Origin: Brevipalpus yothersi
Lineage: Eukaryota; Arthropoda; Arachnida; Trombidiformes; Tenuipalpidae
Assembly (NCBI GenBank): GCA_003956705.1
Contig: QZCP01000001.1
Coordinates: 159,346-223,345, forward strand
Direction of reading: 5' to 3'
DNA: 64,000 nt
The notes beneath the pieces are model-generated. The model was not told the DNA's origin and searched no databases. It saw only the letters and a list, made by a program, of their open reading frames with translations. How positions within the stretch are numbered: position 1 is the first letter of the stretch; every line of letters begins with the position of its first letter. This document shows positions 46,455-58,319 of this stretch, piece by piece. The position numbers and the translations under genes were made by a program.

Positions 46455-49391
46455 ACTGAACAACGAAGAAGGTGAAAATATATCTCACATGAACATCAGA
46501 TAATCAAGTTGCACTATGAACTTGCTTTGCACTATCCAAGTTTATACATAACACAGACACACACACACACAGAGTATAAGAAAAAGATTTTCGACTCTCG
46601 AGGATTTCACTTTTCAATGATCATCACACCAAACGCAAATGATAACCTTAGGCAGCAACATCACATACGATGCATTCATATGAACATTTTCATCTTGACG
46701 ATACATGATGTAACGGATGGAGAAAAGATGACGGAGTGAGAGAAGAGAGAAAAACCTTGTGAATAGACTATGGGAAGATGAAAGCCAACTCCTCTTGGAA
46801 CTCTGTTTGCTCTGCAAGAAAGATGAAAAGAGAGAGGAACGAATTCGAAAGTTAAATTTAGAACTTTCTTGTCTCTCTCTCTCTCGAAAGCATTTGGATG
46901 AGAAGAAGATGATGGAGAGAGAATAAGAAGATGAGGAGGATAAATTCTGTGGACCATAATGATGATCAAATAGTTGAGCTCATTTTCTTCACGTGTAGCT
47001 CCTTAATCATCGTTCATTGTTCCTATCTCTTTTTCCTTTCTTTCTTCTATGGTTTCATGTTAAGACCGGAAGGAGCCGTAATGTGTTTATGCGTTCAAAA
47101 TCATTATTCAAGAGGGAAAAATTTTAAAGATTGAATAGAAAGACAAATCACATGCTCTCTCCAATAGCAGCATTGAACTTTCTCTTTTTCTTTCACTTTC
47201 TCTTTCAGTGAGACAAGATCGCTCAGATTGAAAATCAAGAGACGAGATTGATGAAGACAGAAATATTTGCAGCTCAAACTCGATTGGAATGCTGAAAAGA
47301 TCTTTCATCTGTACTTTGATGCCAGATCTTAGTTATTTCACACTATCAGCAAAGAATAAGCATTTGTACTTCCGTTGTCGTCGAACTTTGACATGAAACT
47401 TCAATGGTTCAACTCAAGCCGTAATGCTTTGTTAATAATGGAAAGAGTTTATCATTTGAGCAAGCAAGACAAAATTAAAATAGAGACATGAGATTCTTTC
47501 TCTAATCAGAAGAGGTATGCAAAAACCAAAAGTGCAAAAATGCCAAAAACAGCAGCGAGAGAAGCATCTTATGAATGCCTCGATTGTAATAGCAAATTAT
47601 CATTCAGTGAAGATATATTATGCAATATAATCTCAGAATCCAGAATAGATTACATCGACGAAAAGTTTGTCTCATTCTGACGAAGGATGGTTACTCTTAT
47701 TAGCCACATCTGATGTGATGATCATGTATGAGGAAATAGTGTCCCCTGAGACTGGTATATAAGACTAAAGGAGACTATGAGTTGTTTCTATTAATTTCTT
47801 GGGTGAATGCTACTCCATGAGCGTTGAAAATATCAGAGTAACCGTAATTTCCAGAATCTCAGAACTCTGTTTCCGAGAGAAAGATGCATCAATATTCATG
47901 TGTTAAGAGAAAAGGAATCTAATACATGTATCTATCAATAACTTTTTAAGCTTATCTTTGTGGTTAATCTAACAATCAAAATTGAGATTCTGATGGAGAA
48001 TTTGCCTCCATGATTGAATCATCCAGTAAAAATAATAAATCATCAGAGCTCCAAAAATCTTCCAAAGTTCAAAGTTTATCATCATAGAATTTGGTCACAA
48101 TTAAAAAATATCTGAGATTCTGAGAAGGCATAAACTTCCAAAAGAACGATGTTCATCGAGATAAAATAACATATAGAGTTCAGTCTTATAAAGAGAAAGC
48201 TTGGCTACACTTTTCACTAATTGTAACCATAAATTATGGCAAAATAATTCCTATAATCCGAGGGTATTCTATTTCAATTGCCAGATTATAAAAAATGTCC
48301 TTCATCATCTTGGCTAAGTATCTCTTTTGGCTGTTGACAATCCAAGTTCATATTTTGAACTAGATCATTCAATTTGTGATCGATGAGTTAAATTCCCTAC
48401 ACAAATTTGATCTCATTTTTTGATAAACATCCAGAGAATTATACGAGATTCCTTTGTACGGGAAACTGATTGTGCCAATACGATAATAATGATTATAAAT
48501 CACCGATCAAGAAGCAAGAGTTGAATCAGAATCGGCATAGTAGGAAATATTTCAGGGAAATAAATTGGGGAATATCGATTGGTTAATAATTCTCAATCTC
48601 GTGACTATTTTTCTATTTTGTTTCTATTTATAACTTTATAACTATTCTCTGGCAAAATTGATACATTTTATATGGTTTATGGTGTTCTAGTAAGAGAGAA
48701 GAAGGTCATCAGACGGAGCGAGTTTGCGTTTTAAAAGTTATATTGATTTAACAGGAGCTGGAAGCTCATCTTTGTCGTCAGCTGTTTTCTACAGCTAATC
48801 TCTGAATATCTATTTAATGAGGCCTATTTATATACTATATTAGTTTTCCTATGATTTTCATCACAAATTTTCACAGAATTTGTTTGTGAACGCGACCATC
48901 CAGCTACTCAACTACTTTCAATCGATATTCAAAAACTGAGCAACTCGAGTATTCATGAATGTTTTGTGAGCACGAGTAACCTTCGTAGGATTTGAGATGG
49001 AGGATGAAAATCAATTACAACAACAGTAGTCTTTCAATTCATCCGTATGATTTCTCTGATTAAAAGATTCCATGAAAGATTTCATCACAAACCTTTCAAA
49101 AAGAGTCTAGCCAATAGTATCAGTGTCAACACACTACGACCAATATTTGCCTCTTTCAACAGAAGATCACATAAAGTCCTTGATTCCCTCCCCATTTGTT
49201 GATATGTATCACTTTTGAAGGATTAGCAAAAATTTCGGGAACCAGATAGAAATTCATGATTCATGATTCATTTTAAATTTCAGTCTTAATGAAAAAGTGA
49301 ATGAAATAAGTAGATACCAGTTTACAAGATCCATCTTCTTTTTTTTTCTTATCAAAATATAGACAAATCAAATGATCGATGTCCACATCAC
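46455..49391. other. Long intergenic region
   Basis: Contains the promoter side of the tail-anchored protein gene (minus), possibly with a 5' untranslated exon, and the 3' side of UBTD. It is AT-rich with CT/GA tracts (46865-46885, 47175-47210). No coding exon is supportable. Confidence 0.5.
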
Positions 49392-50485
49392 TTATTCGCC
49401 AGGGCTGACGACGACCTGAACGACAAATCCATTATGAAGCTTGTGATCTTCGATCTTCATCTTATCGAGAAGTAGCTTGCCGCCGAAAAACCATCTTTGT
49501 CTAGACGCTTTGATATTTTCTTGAACAGCTAAGCGTTTTTTTGCATTGGCAATCGTTTCTTTTGCATATACAGGCATTTTAACATCCATACAAGTGGATG
49601 ATATTCGGAATTTGACCATTATCTCTTCACCACTAGGCTCACTATCAATGACTGGTTCACTATCCGGAGATGGTGATTCTGATTGACTTCCTTCCTCTAT
49701 TAAATTAATTGGTGCACAAATACAATATATTGGAAGTTGATATCGATTGCCCAACTCATCATAACAATCGAGCAGGGTTCCTGGAAAAGTATTGAAAATG
49801 AAAAAGTAGATGAGAAAAGGCAAGGAACACTATTCTTTTGGATTCACTACTAATGCTTCAGATTCGATGAGAGGATTCCAATCGAAGAATGAAGTTCAGA
49901 GAAGAATGATGAAAGCGAGTGACAAAGGCTTTGTGAATGTGTGAACAAAGAAACACATGCCAAGTACGAGAATAGAGATGACTTACCATTGGGCAAACTT
50001 ATGACTGCACCATCAATGATGGCTTGGGCTAATTCAAAATCATCATCTTCAATTGCATAGGCTGCTGCCTTGAGGGCATCCCAGATCTCTTTTCGACCCG
50101 AATAATGGATAGATGTATCCCAAAATTCATCACGCTTATTACGCAACTGTTTCTCTGTTAATGGAGTTTCAGCTTTCCATTTTGGTTTCTCATGTTTGAG
50201 ACTTTGATTCTTGCCTACATCACAAGATGATACATATTATTATTATTATTAATATTATTATCAATCAACAGAATGTGGACATTTTATCAGTAACGATAAG
50301 ATCAAATGTTTTGTCTAGAATTATCAAATATACACCATCAGTAGAAGCTGATTGATTGGCATACATAAACAAACAAATGCAATCAGAGAGAGAGAGAAAG
50401 AAAGAGAAAGGAAGAGAGAATCGATAAACCAACCTGAATTTGAGTCCGAACTTCGCCTCCGGTGAGGGAACAGGCAATTACCCAT
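49392..50485 (-). CDS. UBTD: Ubiquitin domain-containing protein UBTD1/2
   Basis: Predicted regulator or partner of ubiquitin-conjugating enzymes. Exons 50485-50434, 50214-49987 and 49780-49392 join in phase 1 to give 222 residues (human UBTD2 about 234). The tiny first exon begins M-G-N-C, a fit for N-myristoylation plus palmitoylation as in the human family. The UBTD domain follows (LRNKRDEFWDT, GRKEIWDALKAAAYA, ELAQAIIDGA, CYDELGNRYQLPIYCICAP), then a C-terminal ubiquitin-like fold (SRQRWFFGGKLLLDKMK). The first donor is GTTGGT, weaker than the others, but the joined frame matches the family exactly. Confidence 0.95.
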
Positions 50486-51315
50486 AATCCGAAGTTCATT
50501 TCAAGATGATTATCCACAAACTTATATAATACCAAGTGTGGCTGGCTAGTGTATTATATTATCGAAAACAATGGTCAATGGTCGATGTGATGATCAAGCT
50601 TCGATCATCATCGAGAGAGAAGAAAGAGAGACTCACAATGCGAGAGCATTTAAAGAGCAAAAAAGTAGCAAGCAAAATATACAAACAAAGAATGTACTCG
50701 ATATCATACAAGAGGATCCAAGATCTTACTGACTGGTTTTGCAGTGGCCGCCAAAATGTGTGTGACGAAAAAGTGTTTCGTAATTGATTTAATGGTGATC
50801 ATCGTCAATGATTTGGTTAGTTGAGTGGAGGAAAAAAAATTGTTCAAATTGTATTTATACGTGTGTTTGCTTGCGTTTTATCATGGATGCTAAGATAGTT
50901 GGATTGATAGAAACGATTGAGTACATATGCAAATAATATGCATTTCGTTGGCGGTTGCAGTTTCCGTTTCGTTTGTGAGTTTGGTTTGTTGAAGAAAAGG
51001 AAACTGTTTGGTAGGAGAAAAAAAAATCAAGTTTTCAAGGAGGCCAACAACTCATACTTGAACCAAGTTTAATTCTTTGTGCTCAACAAATAATCACAAT
51101 CGCTGCCTAGATGAATGAGATTATGATGGTGAGATGTCGTAGATTCAGATAACTAGATAACTAGATACAGAGGTAACAAGACTAATAAGGAAGATTATTG
51201 ATTGCTTGGAGAAATTTTTGGTTCTTTGTTTTGATTGAGTATCGCGAATAAAATCAGGAAATTGAACTCCTATGTGGTAAAAAAATTCCTATAGTTCAAT
51301 TTTATCAGTTGAATT
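50486..51315. other. Intergenic, no gene seen
   Basis: UBTD promoter side, AT-rich. A 60-odd-codon plus-strand open frame (50536-50787) has no supporting features. Confidence 0.45.
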
Positions 51316-51978
51316 GATAGAATTCCAATGAAATTCAAGGAACGAGCACAATCGATACCTGCTACGAACTGAGCTTATTTAATGGAAATTGGGAATCTTA
51401 TGTATGTTATCGATTCATCACCCATCATCTGACCATATCTCTTCAACGATACATCAAAAAATTCCTAACACATGGAATCAATAAATTTGGGGTCCTGAAA
51501 TTTAGAATCAGAATACAGACCACATATCTAACACCTTCTATCACAGTTCTTCATCAATACACCACATGACATTCAAATCATGATTCACAAACAGTTGTAT
51601 AATGTCAAAATTGTTCGGTAAGATGATCATGTTCTGAGGAAATTATCCGAAATCAAAAGTCCATAGGGCTTTGCACAAAGAGTAGTTCTACTCTAGTAGG
51701 CTACTCTTTGGCTTTGCAACAAAATGTTATTGAAGGTTCAAAAATCAGATCACGCTCTTGTCGAAAATGAGGCTGACAAAATTGTCAGCGAAGCTGATTA
51801 AGCTCTGAAAAGTTCGAAGCAAATATGTCTCTCTTCTTATGATATGGACAGGTAATCAACAAACCTCACCAACTCTCAGAACTTTCAATCGTACCCAAAA
51901 AACATTTGCTTCGGGTGATGTTTTGAGCCAGAAAGTAATCAAAACCATTCAAAGGCGTAATAGTTCATCGATTGATTA
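51316..51978 (+). pseudogene. Decayed partial duplicate of ERCC6 and its 5' flank
   Basis: Two blocks of the ERCC6 locus are joined here. Bases 51316-51618 resemble the intergenic DNA upstream of ERCC6 (about 57650-57935: shared AACACCTTCTATC, AGTTCTTCA, ACTGAGCTTAT). Bases 51619-51978 resemble the ERCC6 C-terminal exon (about 61446-61775: shared TGTTATTGAAGGTTCAAAAA and GGTAATCAACAAACCT). The coding block has frameshifts and in-frame stops (for example the ATTAAT of the gene is GATTAAG here) and carries a 35-bp insertion. Everything between the two blocks, including the whole helicase, is missing, so the copy was once larger or formed by a complex event. Confidence 0.9.
51676..51710. mobile_element. 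35-bp palindromic insertion with 8-bp target duplication
   Basis: Ends are perfect 10-bp inverted repeats (CAAAGAGTAG, CTACTCTTTG) around a 15-base centre. GCTTTGCA flanks both sides (51668-51675 and 51711-51718), while intact ERCC6 has it once (61495-61502). An 8-bp target duplication is typical of hAT-type transposition, though 35 bp is extremely short. Confidence 0.8.
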
Positions 51979-52238
51979 ATATTGGAAGCACAATTCTAAC
52001 GACCAAGAAACTGCCCTCAACGAACGAAGTATTTCACTATTATTACTTATTCGTTTTAAATCCAAAAGGCCAGTTGTTATTTGTATCGTTCAGAATCAAA
52101 GTTCGAAATATGCTAATTTTTGTAAAAATTGAACAAAGTTCATTGTTCAAGAATGGTCTTTGACTGTACTCCTTTTGCACTGATTTTGACTGCGTTTCGT
52201 CGAATTTTATCTACATTTCACAACTTTGTAGTTAGCTT

Positions 52239-52242
<4 letters not shown>

Positions 52243-52297
<55 letters not shown>
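52243..52297. repeat. (CT)n microsatellite, about 55 bases
   Basis: Uninterrupted CT dinucleotides in the region (51979-52688) before the GM2-activator-like gene; that region otherwise holds no recognised gene. Confidence 0.95.
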
Positions 52298-52304
<7 letters not shown>

Positions 52305-52688
52305 AAACTCACTCGATCTTCATCAATGACAGAGGAAGAAACTTTTTTATCTCCCTCTGATAAACATTACATGAGCAAACACGTTGCTTTATTGTTCATA
52401 ATGCTACTACTTGTTTATCACTATCACAAATTGTAGCATTGAAGATACACAGCATTTTTACCCGTTAACATCGTACGATGTGTGATTCACAGATTACTGG
52501 TTTAGTTTCATTGTTTTTGCTAGTACGAAGTCGAAATGGTTCCCCAAAAATATTTTCTAAAGGGGTGTGTCCCAGAACCCATATAATATTCGACGAATGA
52601 GCCATTGAATTCATCATTTTACATCTCATCAGTGTCTATTAGAAGTTGATCGGTTGTATTTTATTTTATTCACTTTCCAGTTGACAAA

Positions 52689-53386
52689 ATGATTCAAGCT
52701 CTTGTGACTTTTCTACTTCGTGCAGCTCTTGTACAATCGACTTTAAGTGACCCACTTTCATGGGATGACAGTTGCTCACCAGATGATCCCGCTCTCAAGA
52801 TACATTCCCTATCAGTGCCAGGAGATCCCATTGAAATTTCTGATGATCAGCCGATAATGGTTTCATTTGATTCGACCGTTAATCACGAAATTGGATCTGA
52901 CGTTACCGTAAATCTTAAGATAAAGAAGAAGGAAGCTTTCATTTGGGTTGATATTCCATGTATCGATAAATTCGGTTCATGCAGTTACAATCTGTGTGAT
53001 ATGGTCACAAAACAGAACGGTACCTTGTGTCCAATTCTCCAAAAGATGGGAAAACAATGCTCATGTCCATTCAAAACCGGTGATTACACCCTCACCAATT
53101 ATCCCTTCAAGGTTGATACCTCAAAAATTCCAGGACCGATAAGGAGTTTTGGAGATGTAAGTTATCCCTTAATGTGATCATCACTTTACCTTATCAAAAA
53201 AGTTTTTACCTCTTTTCTCACTTGACTCACGAAATTGTTTTTTTTCGAATTTAATAGGGTAAATTCAAGATCGAAGCAACTCTAACTAATGGCGATGGAG
53301 ACGATATTTTTTGTGTTGATATCCAGGCATCAATTAAAATTGACGACAAGAAGAAAATTTTTATTGACTTTGATGGAGATTTCTGA
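52689..53386 (+). CDS. GM2 activator-like secreted lipid-binding protein
   Basis: Predicted to bind and present lipids in lysosomes or outside the cell, as ganglioside GM2 activator does for hexosaminidase. Exons 52689-53156 and 53258-53386 (phase 0, GT-AG) give 198 residues; human GM2A has 193. A signal peptide covers about residues 1-20. Then LSWDDSCSPDDPALKIHSL matches the mature start of GM2A, followed by IPCIDKFGSCSYNLCDMV, CPILQKMGKQCSCPFKTGDY and an exon 2 with FCVDIQASIKI, giving eight or more Cys for the family disulfides. AATAAA lies at 53451. Multi-copy families of this type are known from mites and ticks. Confidence 0.92.
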
Positions 53387-53868
53387 ACCAAAGATTATGT
53401 GATAAATGAAAACCTTTCATTGAAAAATTTTATTGTGCTCAGCCAAAAAGAATAAAAATTTCAACAAACTTTTCAGAAATGACCCAAAACTTCTTAAGAA
53501 ATCTTCGTATCCTGTTCGCGTTTACATTTGAAGTCCGAAATTCATGATCATCAAGTCTAAAAGATCAAACATCATCAAAAATCATCGAAAAACAGCCATC
53601 AAACAATAAATTAGAATTGATTAATTTTATCACAAAAAAGAAAAAATAATCAAAAATAAATATTTTTTCACCGTCGATACTTGCGCCGCCCTGGTAAACA
53701 ATTTATGTACTAGGCTCATAATTTTTCAAACAAGCTTGAAGAAGCTTGTGTGTGAAAGTGGATCAAAAAATTTTTGAGGACCTTTTTTCGTTTGGTTAAT
53801 TTGATAAAATGTTTCTCTTCAAATTGTGTCCATAATTCTGATCCACTGACTGATTAGCCAAACGAATT
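53387..53868. other. Intergenic, PHF12 promoter side
   Basis: AT-rich spacer; contains the polyadenylation signal of the upstream gene. Nothing else seen. Confidence 0.5.
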
Positions 53869-56800
53869 ATGGCCCAGATTACCTATGATTTGGACACATC
53901 AGGTGGTCTGATGCAGGTGAGTGAATTCAATTTATCAATCAGTTTACAATGAAAGAACTTGAGATCTTTTCTTCTTCACTCTTCCTTTTTCTTTCTTTAT
54001 CCACGAGCTTTCTTCTTGCTTTTTCCATCTCCCTCCTCTTCTCTTACCCTTACTCTTACTATTCTTACTATTCTTCCTATCCTTCCTCTACTTCTACCAA
54101 TACCAATATCAATACCACCATTACCATTACCCAGCAGTGTCCATGCTGCTAGAGGCTATCGCCAAGTGCTCGTAAAAAATTCGATTCCCATTATATCATT
54201 TAATATCTTTTTATTTTCATTGTGATTCTCAATCTCTTTTTCTCTTCGACAGACAATACAAGCTCTCATCGCTCCACCAACATCTGAAGAAGATAAAAAG
54301 GCTAAAAGAACACGAAAAGGGGTGAACAAATCAAGAAGCGAATTGAAGACAAACTCAGGCACCAACAACGCTTATTGTGATTACTGTAAGGAAGGAGGAG
54401 ACCTTCTATGCTGTGACAAATGTCCAGCAGCATTCCATCTCATCTGCCAGTTAGTATATTGCCTTCATATTTTACTTCACTTCCAAACACTTTATCATTT
54501 ATTTCCTATTCTTTGCAATATTTTCCAAAAAATCCGTCTTAAAATATGCAATGGGCAGCCTTCCTGAGTTGAAAATCATTACAAACAAGACAGCGATCAA
54601 GAAAAATATGGTGCTTTTTCCTCTACAAGCTGCCAGATATTAATCGCTTAGCTCTTCAACTATTCATTCAAGGAGTTTCCGATAGCTTCTCCTTATAATG
54701 ACCTCTTTTCAGAAAACTGCTTGCATTCCCTCTTCATAATTCCTACTTCTCTCCATATAAGCTAAATAAAACTACTGTTGATTTTATTTCAGTGATCCCC
54801 CACTGGATGAAGATGATATACCATCTGGTGAATGGTGTTGTAAAAGATGTCGTGTTCAGGAGGAAAGAAGTGATTGCTCAGAAGTAAACGGATTAATCAG
54901 TGAAAGTAGTGATCCTTCTAAAATAATCCATGTTGTTGGGCCAGACAAAGTGAGTCATGCTGATAGAAAGGATACAGTAGAAGAAAATGGACAAGTGAAC
55001 GATTTTAAACCAAGAAGAAAGAGTTCAACTCTATCAAATGATACCAGCAAGATGGATACAGGAGATGGTGAAGTTGATAGTACAATTGAATCAAATCCTG
55101 CTCCCATAACCAATCTACTCTCATTATTGACTGAAGCTGCCAAAGTTGTGAATCCTATTCAATTTCAACTTCCACCAAATTACACACCATCCATCTCATT
55201 TCCGGGCTCTAGTAAGAGAGCACCTAATCATCATACTCATCATCATCATCACCCCAGCTCATCTAAATCCAAAAAGCAACCTCATGAACTTGATAATGGA
55301 TTAGTACCTCTTCCAGTGAAAGTTTGTTTCAAATGTGTTCGTAGCTGCCGAAAGGCACCTCTCATACAGTGTGACTATTGTCCTCTTCTTTATCACGCTG
55401 ATTGCTTATCACCTCCATTGACTACTTTACCCACAACTCGATGGATGTGTCCTAACCATGTAGAGCCTCATCTTGAGGAGAAGCTCCTGCAGAGCGCCAA
55501 TATATCTGAGCGGATGAACTTGTGGAAAAAGTGTCGAACAAAAATTTCTGATGAAGATATTAAGATGAATTTTCTGCGAAGAATACATCACAAGAGCGTC
55601 CCTTATCGTGCTAATCCTAAAGATGGACCTGTAAATTGTGTGAGAGTTCCTCAATCAATCAAGTATCTTTATGACAATCCTCCTGAGATCAGTCAACCTG
55701 ATTCCAGCGTAACAAGTGAAAATAACTTAGGTCTCAATCCGAAAGAAGATTTAAAAACTGAAGCTCTCGGTGAAATTCCTGACGAATTAGAGTGGAGAAT
55801 TTCAAGGATGTGTCGGAAAGAATTGTTTGCCCTGAAGAGTATGATGGATCTTCATTCTGGTTCAAATGATCAAATGCCATCTCAGCAGTTAGCACGATGT
55901 CAGGACGGTCAAAATGAGAATGATGACGATCAAGATTCTCAGCGAACAGACAGTGCCAGCGAGAGTCAACCTCTCAATGATGATCCATATCAAACAACTA
56001 GTGGGCTGGATGGTGGTATTGATTGTGGTGCATATTTAAGAAATGTCGATTCTTTTTCTGACGTTGTTGTGTCCAGTTATGACAGATTAGCTGCCAAATC
56101 CAAGAATAATTCACCTTTCCTCGCTTCATGTGATTCTGCATCGCCTAGTAAACTCAACTCTTTTATTGATCGAAACGATCCAGAATTCCGAATTAATCCT
56201 CTTGGATGGTGCAAAGTAGATAATACAAGAACTCTTAAGAATGAAAAATGCCCAGAAATGAACACCGGTGTTTTTCCCAACCACTTTTCTTCACCATGTG
56301 ATGAAAATATACCCATCACTGATAAGGGACTCAAAATTAGAGCTAGAGCGGTCTTGTTTCCTGTCCAACCAAAGATGAGAAACGGTAATCGAGACAAGAT
56401 GTTCTCCAAACCCGCTACACCCCTGATTTCTATGTTCCATCGAACCTTAAGCATCGGACTCGGTGTAAATAATGATGTAAATTTAGTTAAATTTGGAACT
56501 TGTAATTATTTATCTCTCAATCATGCATGTATATTTTATGATGAGGTAAGCTTCATGTCTCCAAATTTTCTGGATTATTGATCCTTATTAATCCATCATT
56601 TTTTTCTATTACTTTAGGAAGCAAATAGGTATGAATTGTTGAATTACAGTGAATTTGGAACTATTGTTGATAACGTATTATACTCATGTGATTTTAATGA
56701 GCGAACATCGTCGTCAAGTGAAGTGGAGAATAACAGAAATTCATCGCTGGTAGCTTCTCTTCAACAAATCCCTCGAAAGTCTCGAAAGAGAAAAACTGAT

Positions 56801-57235
56801 GGAGCTGATGATAGTAAAAAGTCAAAACTCGGTGCCAATGGATCTTGTAGTGTAAATGGGAATATCGACGAGAATGCCGCTCAAAATTCTTCCAATAACA
56901 ATAAGCAAAATGCTCACAGACGACGAGATCAGCATGCGAGCTCTACCAATAGAGGTAAACCTCCTAGTGGTTCAAAACCATCATTACAGAGAATCGACTG
57001 CGAAAAGATAATTCCTAAGGAAAAAATGAATAAGTTTAGCTGTGGCTGCCATCGAAGATCGAACAATTTATCAATTTCATCGCCATCTAGAACTGCTGGA
57101 TGGGAAGGTCCAGCAGTTTTAAGCCATGGAAGTTGCATTAAAATGGGTTGCCTTCAGTTCGTTTTCAGCATCACAAATCATGGCCTTGTGCCGGACAGTT
57201 CTTACACAGACCCCTCTTTTCTCAACTCTACATGA
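53869..57235 (+). CDS. PHF12: PHD finger protein 12 (SIN3 co-repressor subunit)
   Basis: Chromatin reader of the SIN3/HDAC co-repressor (Pf1). Exons 53869-53916, 54253-54449, 54793-56545 and 56618-57235 join in phase to give 871 residues (human about 1,004). The small first exon reads YDLDTSGGLMQ, as in human. PHD1 (YCDYCKEGGDLLCCDKCPAA) starts at about residue 56 and crosses into exon 3. PHD2 (CFKCVRSCRKAPLIQCDYC) is at about 258-304, preceded by LDNGLVPLPVKV. The C-terminal third has the FHA-like region: ARAVLFPVQ, GTCNYLSLNHACIFYD, YELLNYSEFGTIVDNVLYSC, GWEGPAVLSHGSCIKMGCL. Intron 2 uses a GTTAGT donor and yields FHLICHDPPL. The middle is a long disordered linker. Confidence 0.96.
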
Positions 57236-58319
57236 AGCATGATAAATCATGAAAATAAATATTTGACCATGAATTGTGCTGGTTTTGATTTTTATTCTTC
57301 TTTTCTGAATTTTTTGACCTCGAATTCTGACGGAATAAACGATCAGCTCTTAAAAAATCTTTGGAAAATGAATCAACCAATCGAGCCATTTCTCTATTTT
57401 ATGACTTTTCACTATTTTCTAGCCAAATTGATGCATTTTCTATGCCTCTCACAACTTGTCAGATCTTATTATGGTTATTGGTATCCCAGATCGTCAGATT
57501 GATTATTTGTAGCAAGAGTTGATCCAAAGACTAGTCCTACTCTTTGAGTTGATCAGTGGAAGCCGCTTTTCAGGCTCTTCATTTGGATGGTTCAGTTTCA
57601 TCCAATGAGAAGTGAATTCTTTATTTCATTGCTCGGCTTAATCCATTCAATCCATTGAATTCCAACGGAATGCAGAGAACGAGCATTCGATACCGCGGTA
57701 TCGCGATACCAATACAAACTGAGCTTATCTCATGAGAATCGAAATTTTTACGCATTCCTATCGATTCCATTTTTCAACCATGTTTTGGCGATTCTTCAAA
57801 AAATTTCTAAGATATCAAATTCAGACCTTTTAGGTCCCAAATTTTGGACCCATAACACAGGCCGCATATCGAACACCTTCTATCCCAGTTCTTCACCAAC
57901 ACGCCAGATGACATGATTCACAAGCTATCTTACCGAACATGAAATTGTTTTGCTCCCAAAATGTACCAGGAGTGCTTCAATTCTTTTTAAGGTAACCGTC
58001 TTTTTAAAGTGAGGATACAATGTAATGTGATAATTTAATTTCTAATCTCAATTGGTGATTGAGGTGCATGAATTCTGTTTTCCGTGTTAAGGTCATAGAT
58101 GTGTTCTCCAGCCAATTGTGTTCGGATCATGGAATGTTCCAACATGTTTGAACAAATACATTTTTCACCGTGAAAACAATTTATCGACTGATAACACCTG
58201 ACGATCATGTGAAAAATAGAGAAAAAGCTATTTTTGGCATTTGATATATAAGCTATTTTGTGAAGAGACAATTTTTCCATTCAAGTGCCTGCCTGTTCAG
58301 AAGGTTTTTTCTACCAGGA
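57236..58319. other. Intergenic between PHF12 and ERCC6
   Basis: No gene recognised. Part of it (about 57650-57935) is the source of the first block of the ERCC6-related duplicate at 51316. Confidence 0.6.

Noticed and set aside
54156..54180. Possible tRNA-like B-box (TTCGATTCC)
   Set aside because: No matching A-box or acceptor stem is present; it lies in PHF12 intron 1.
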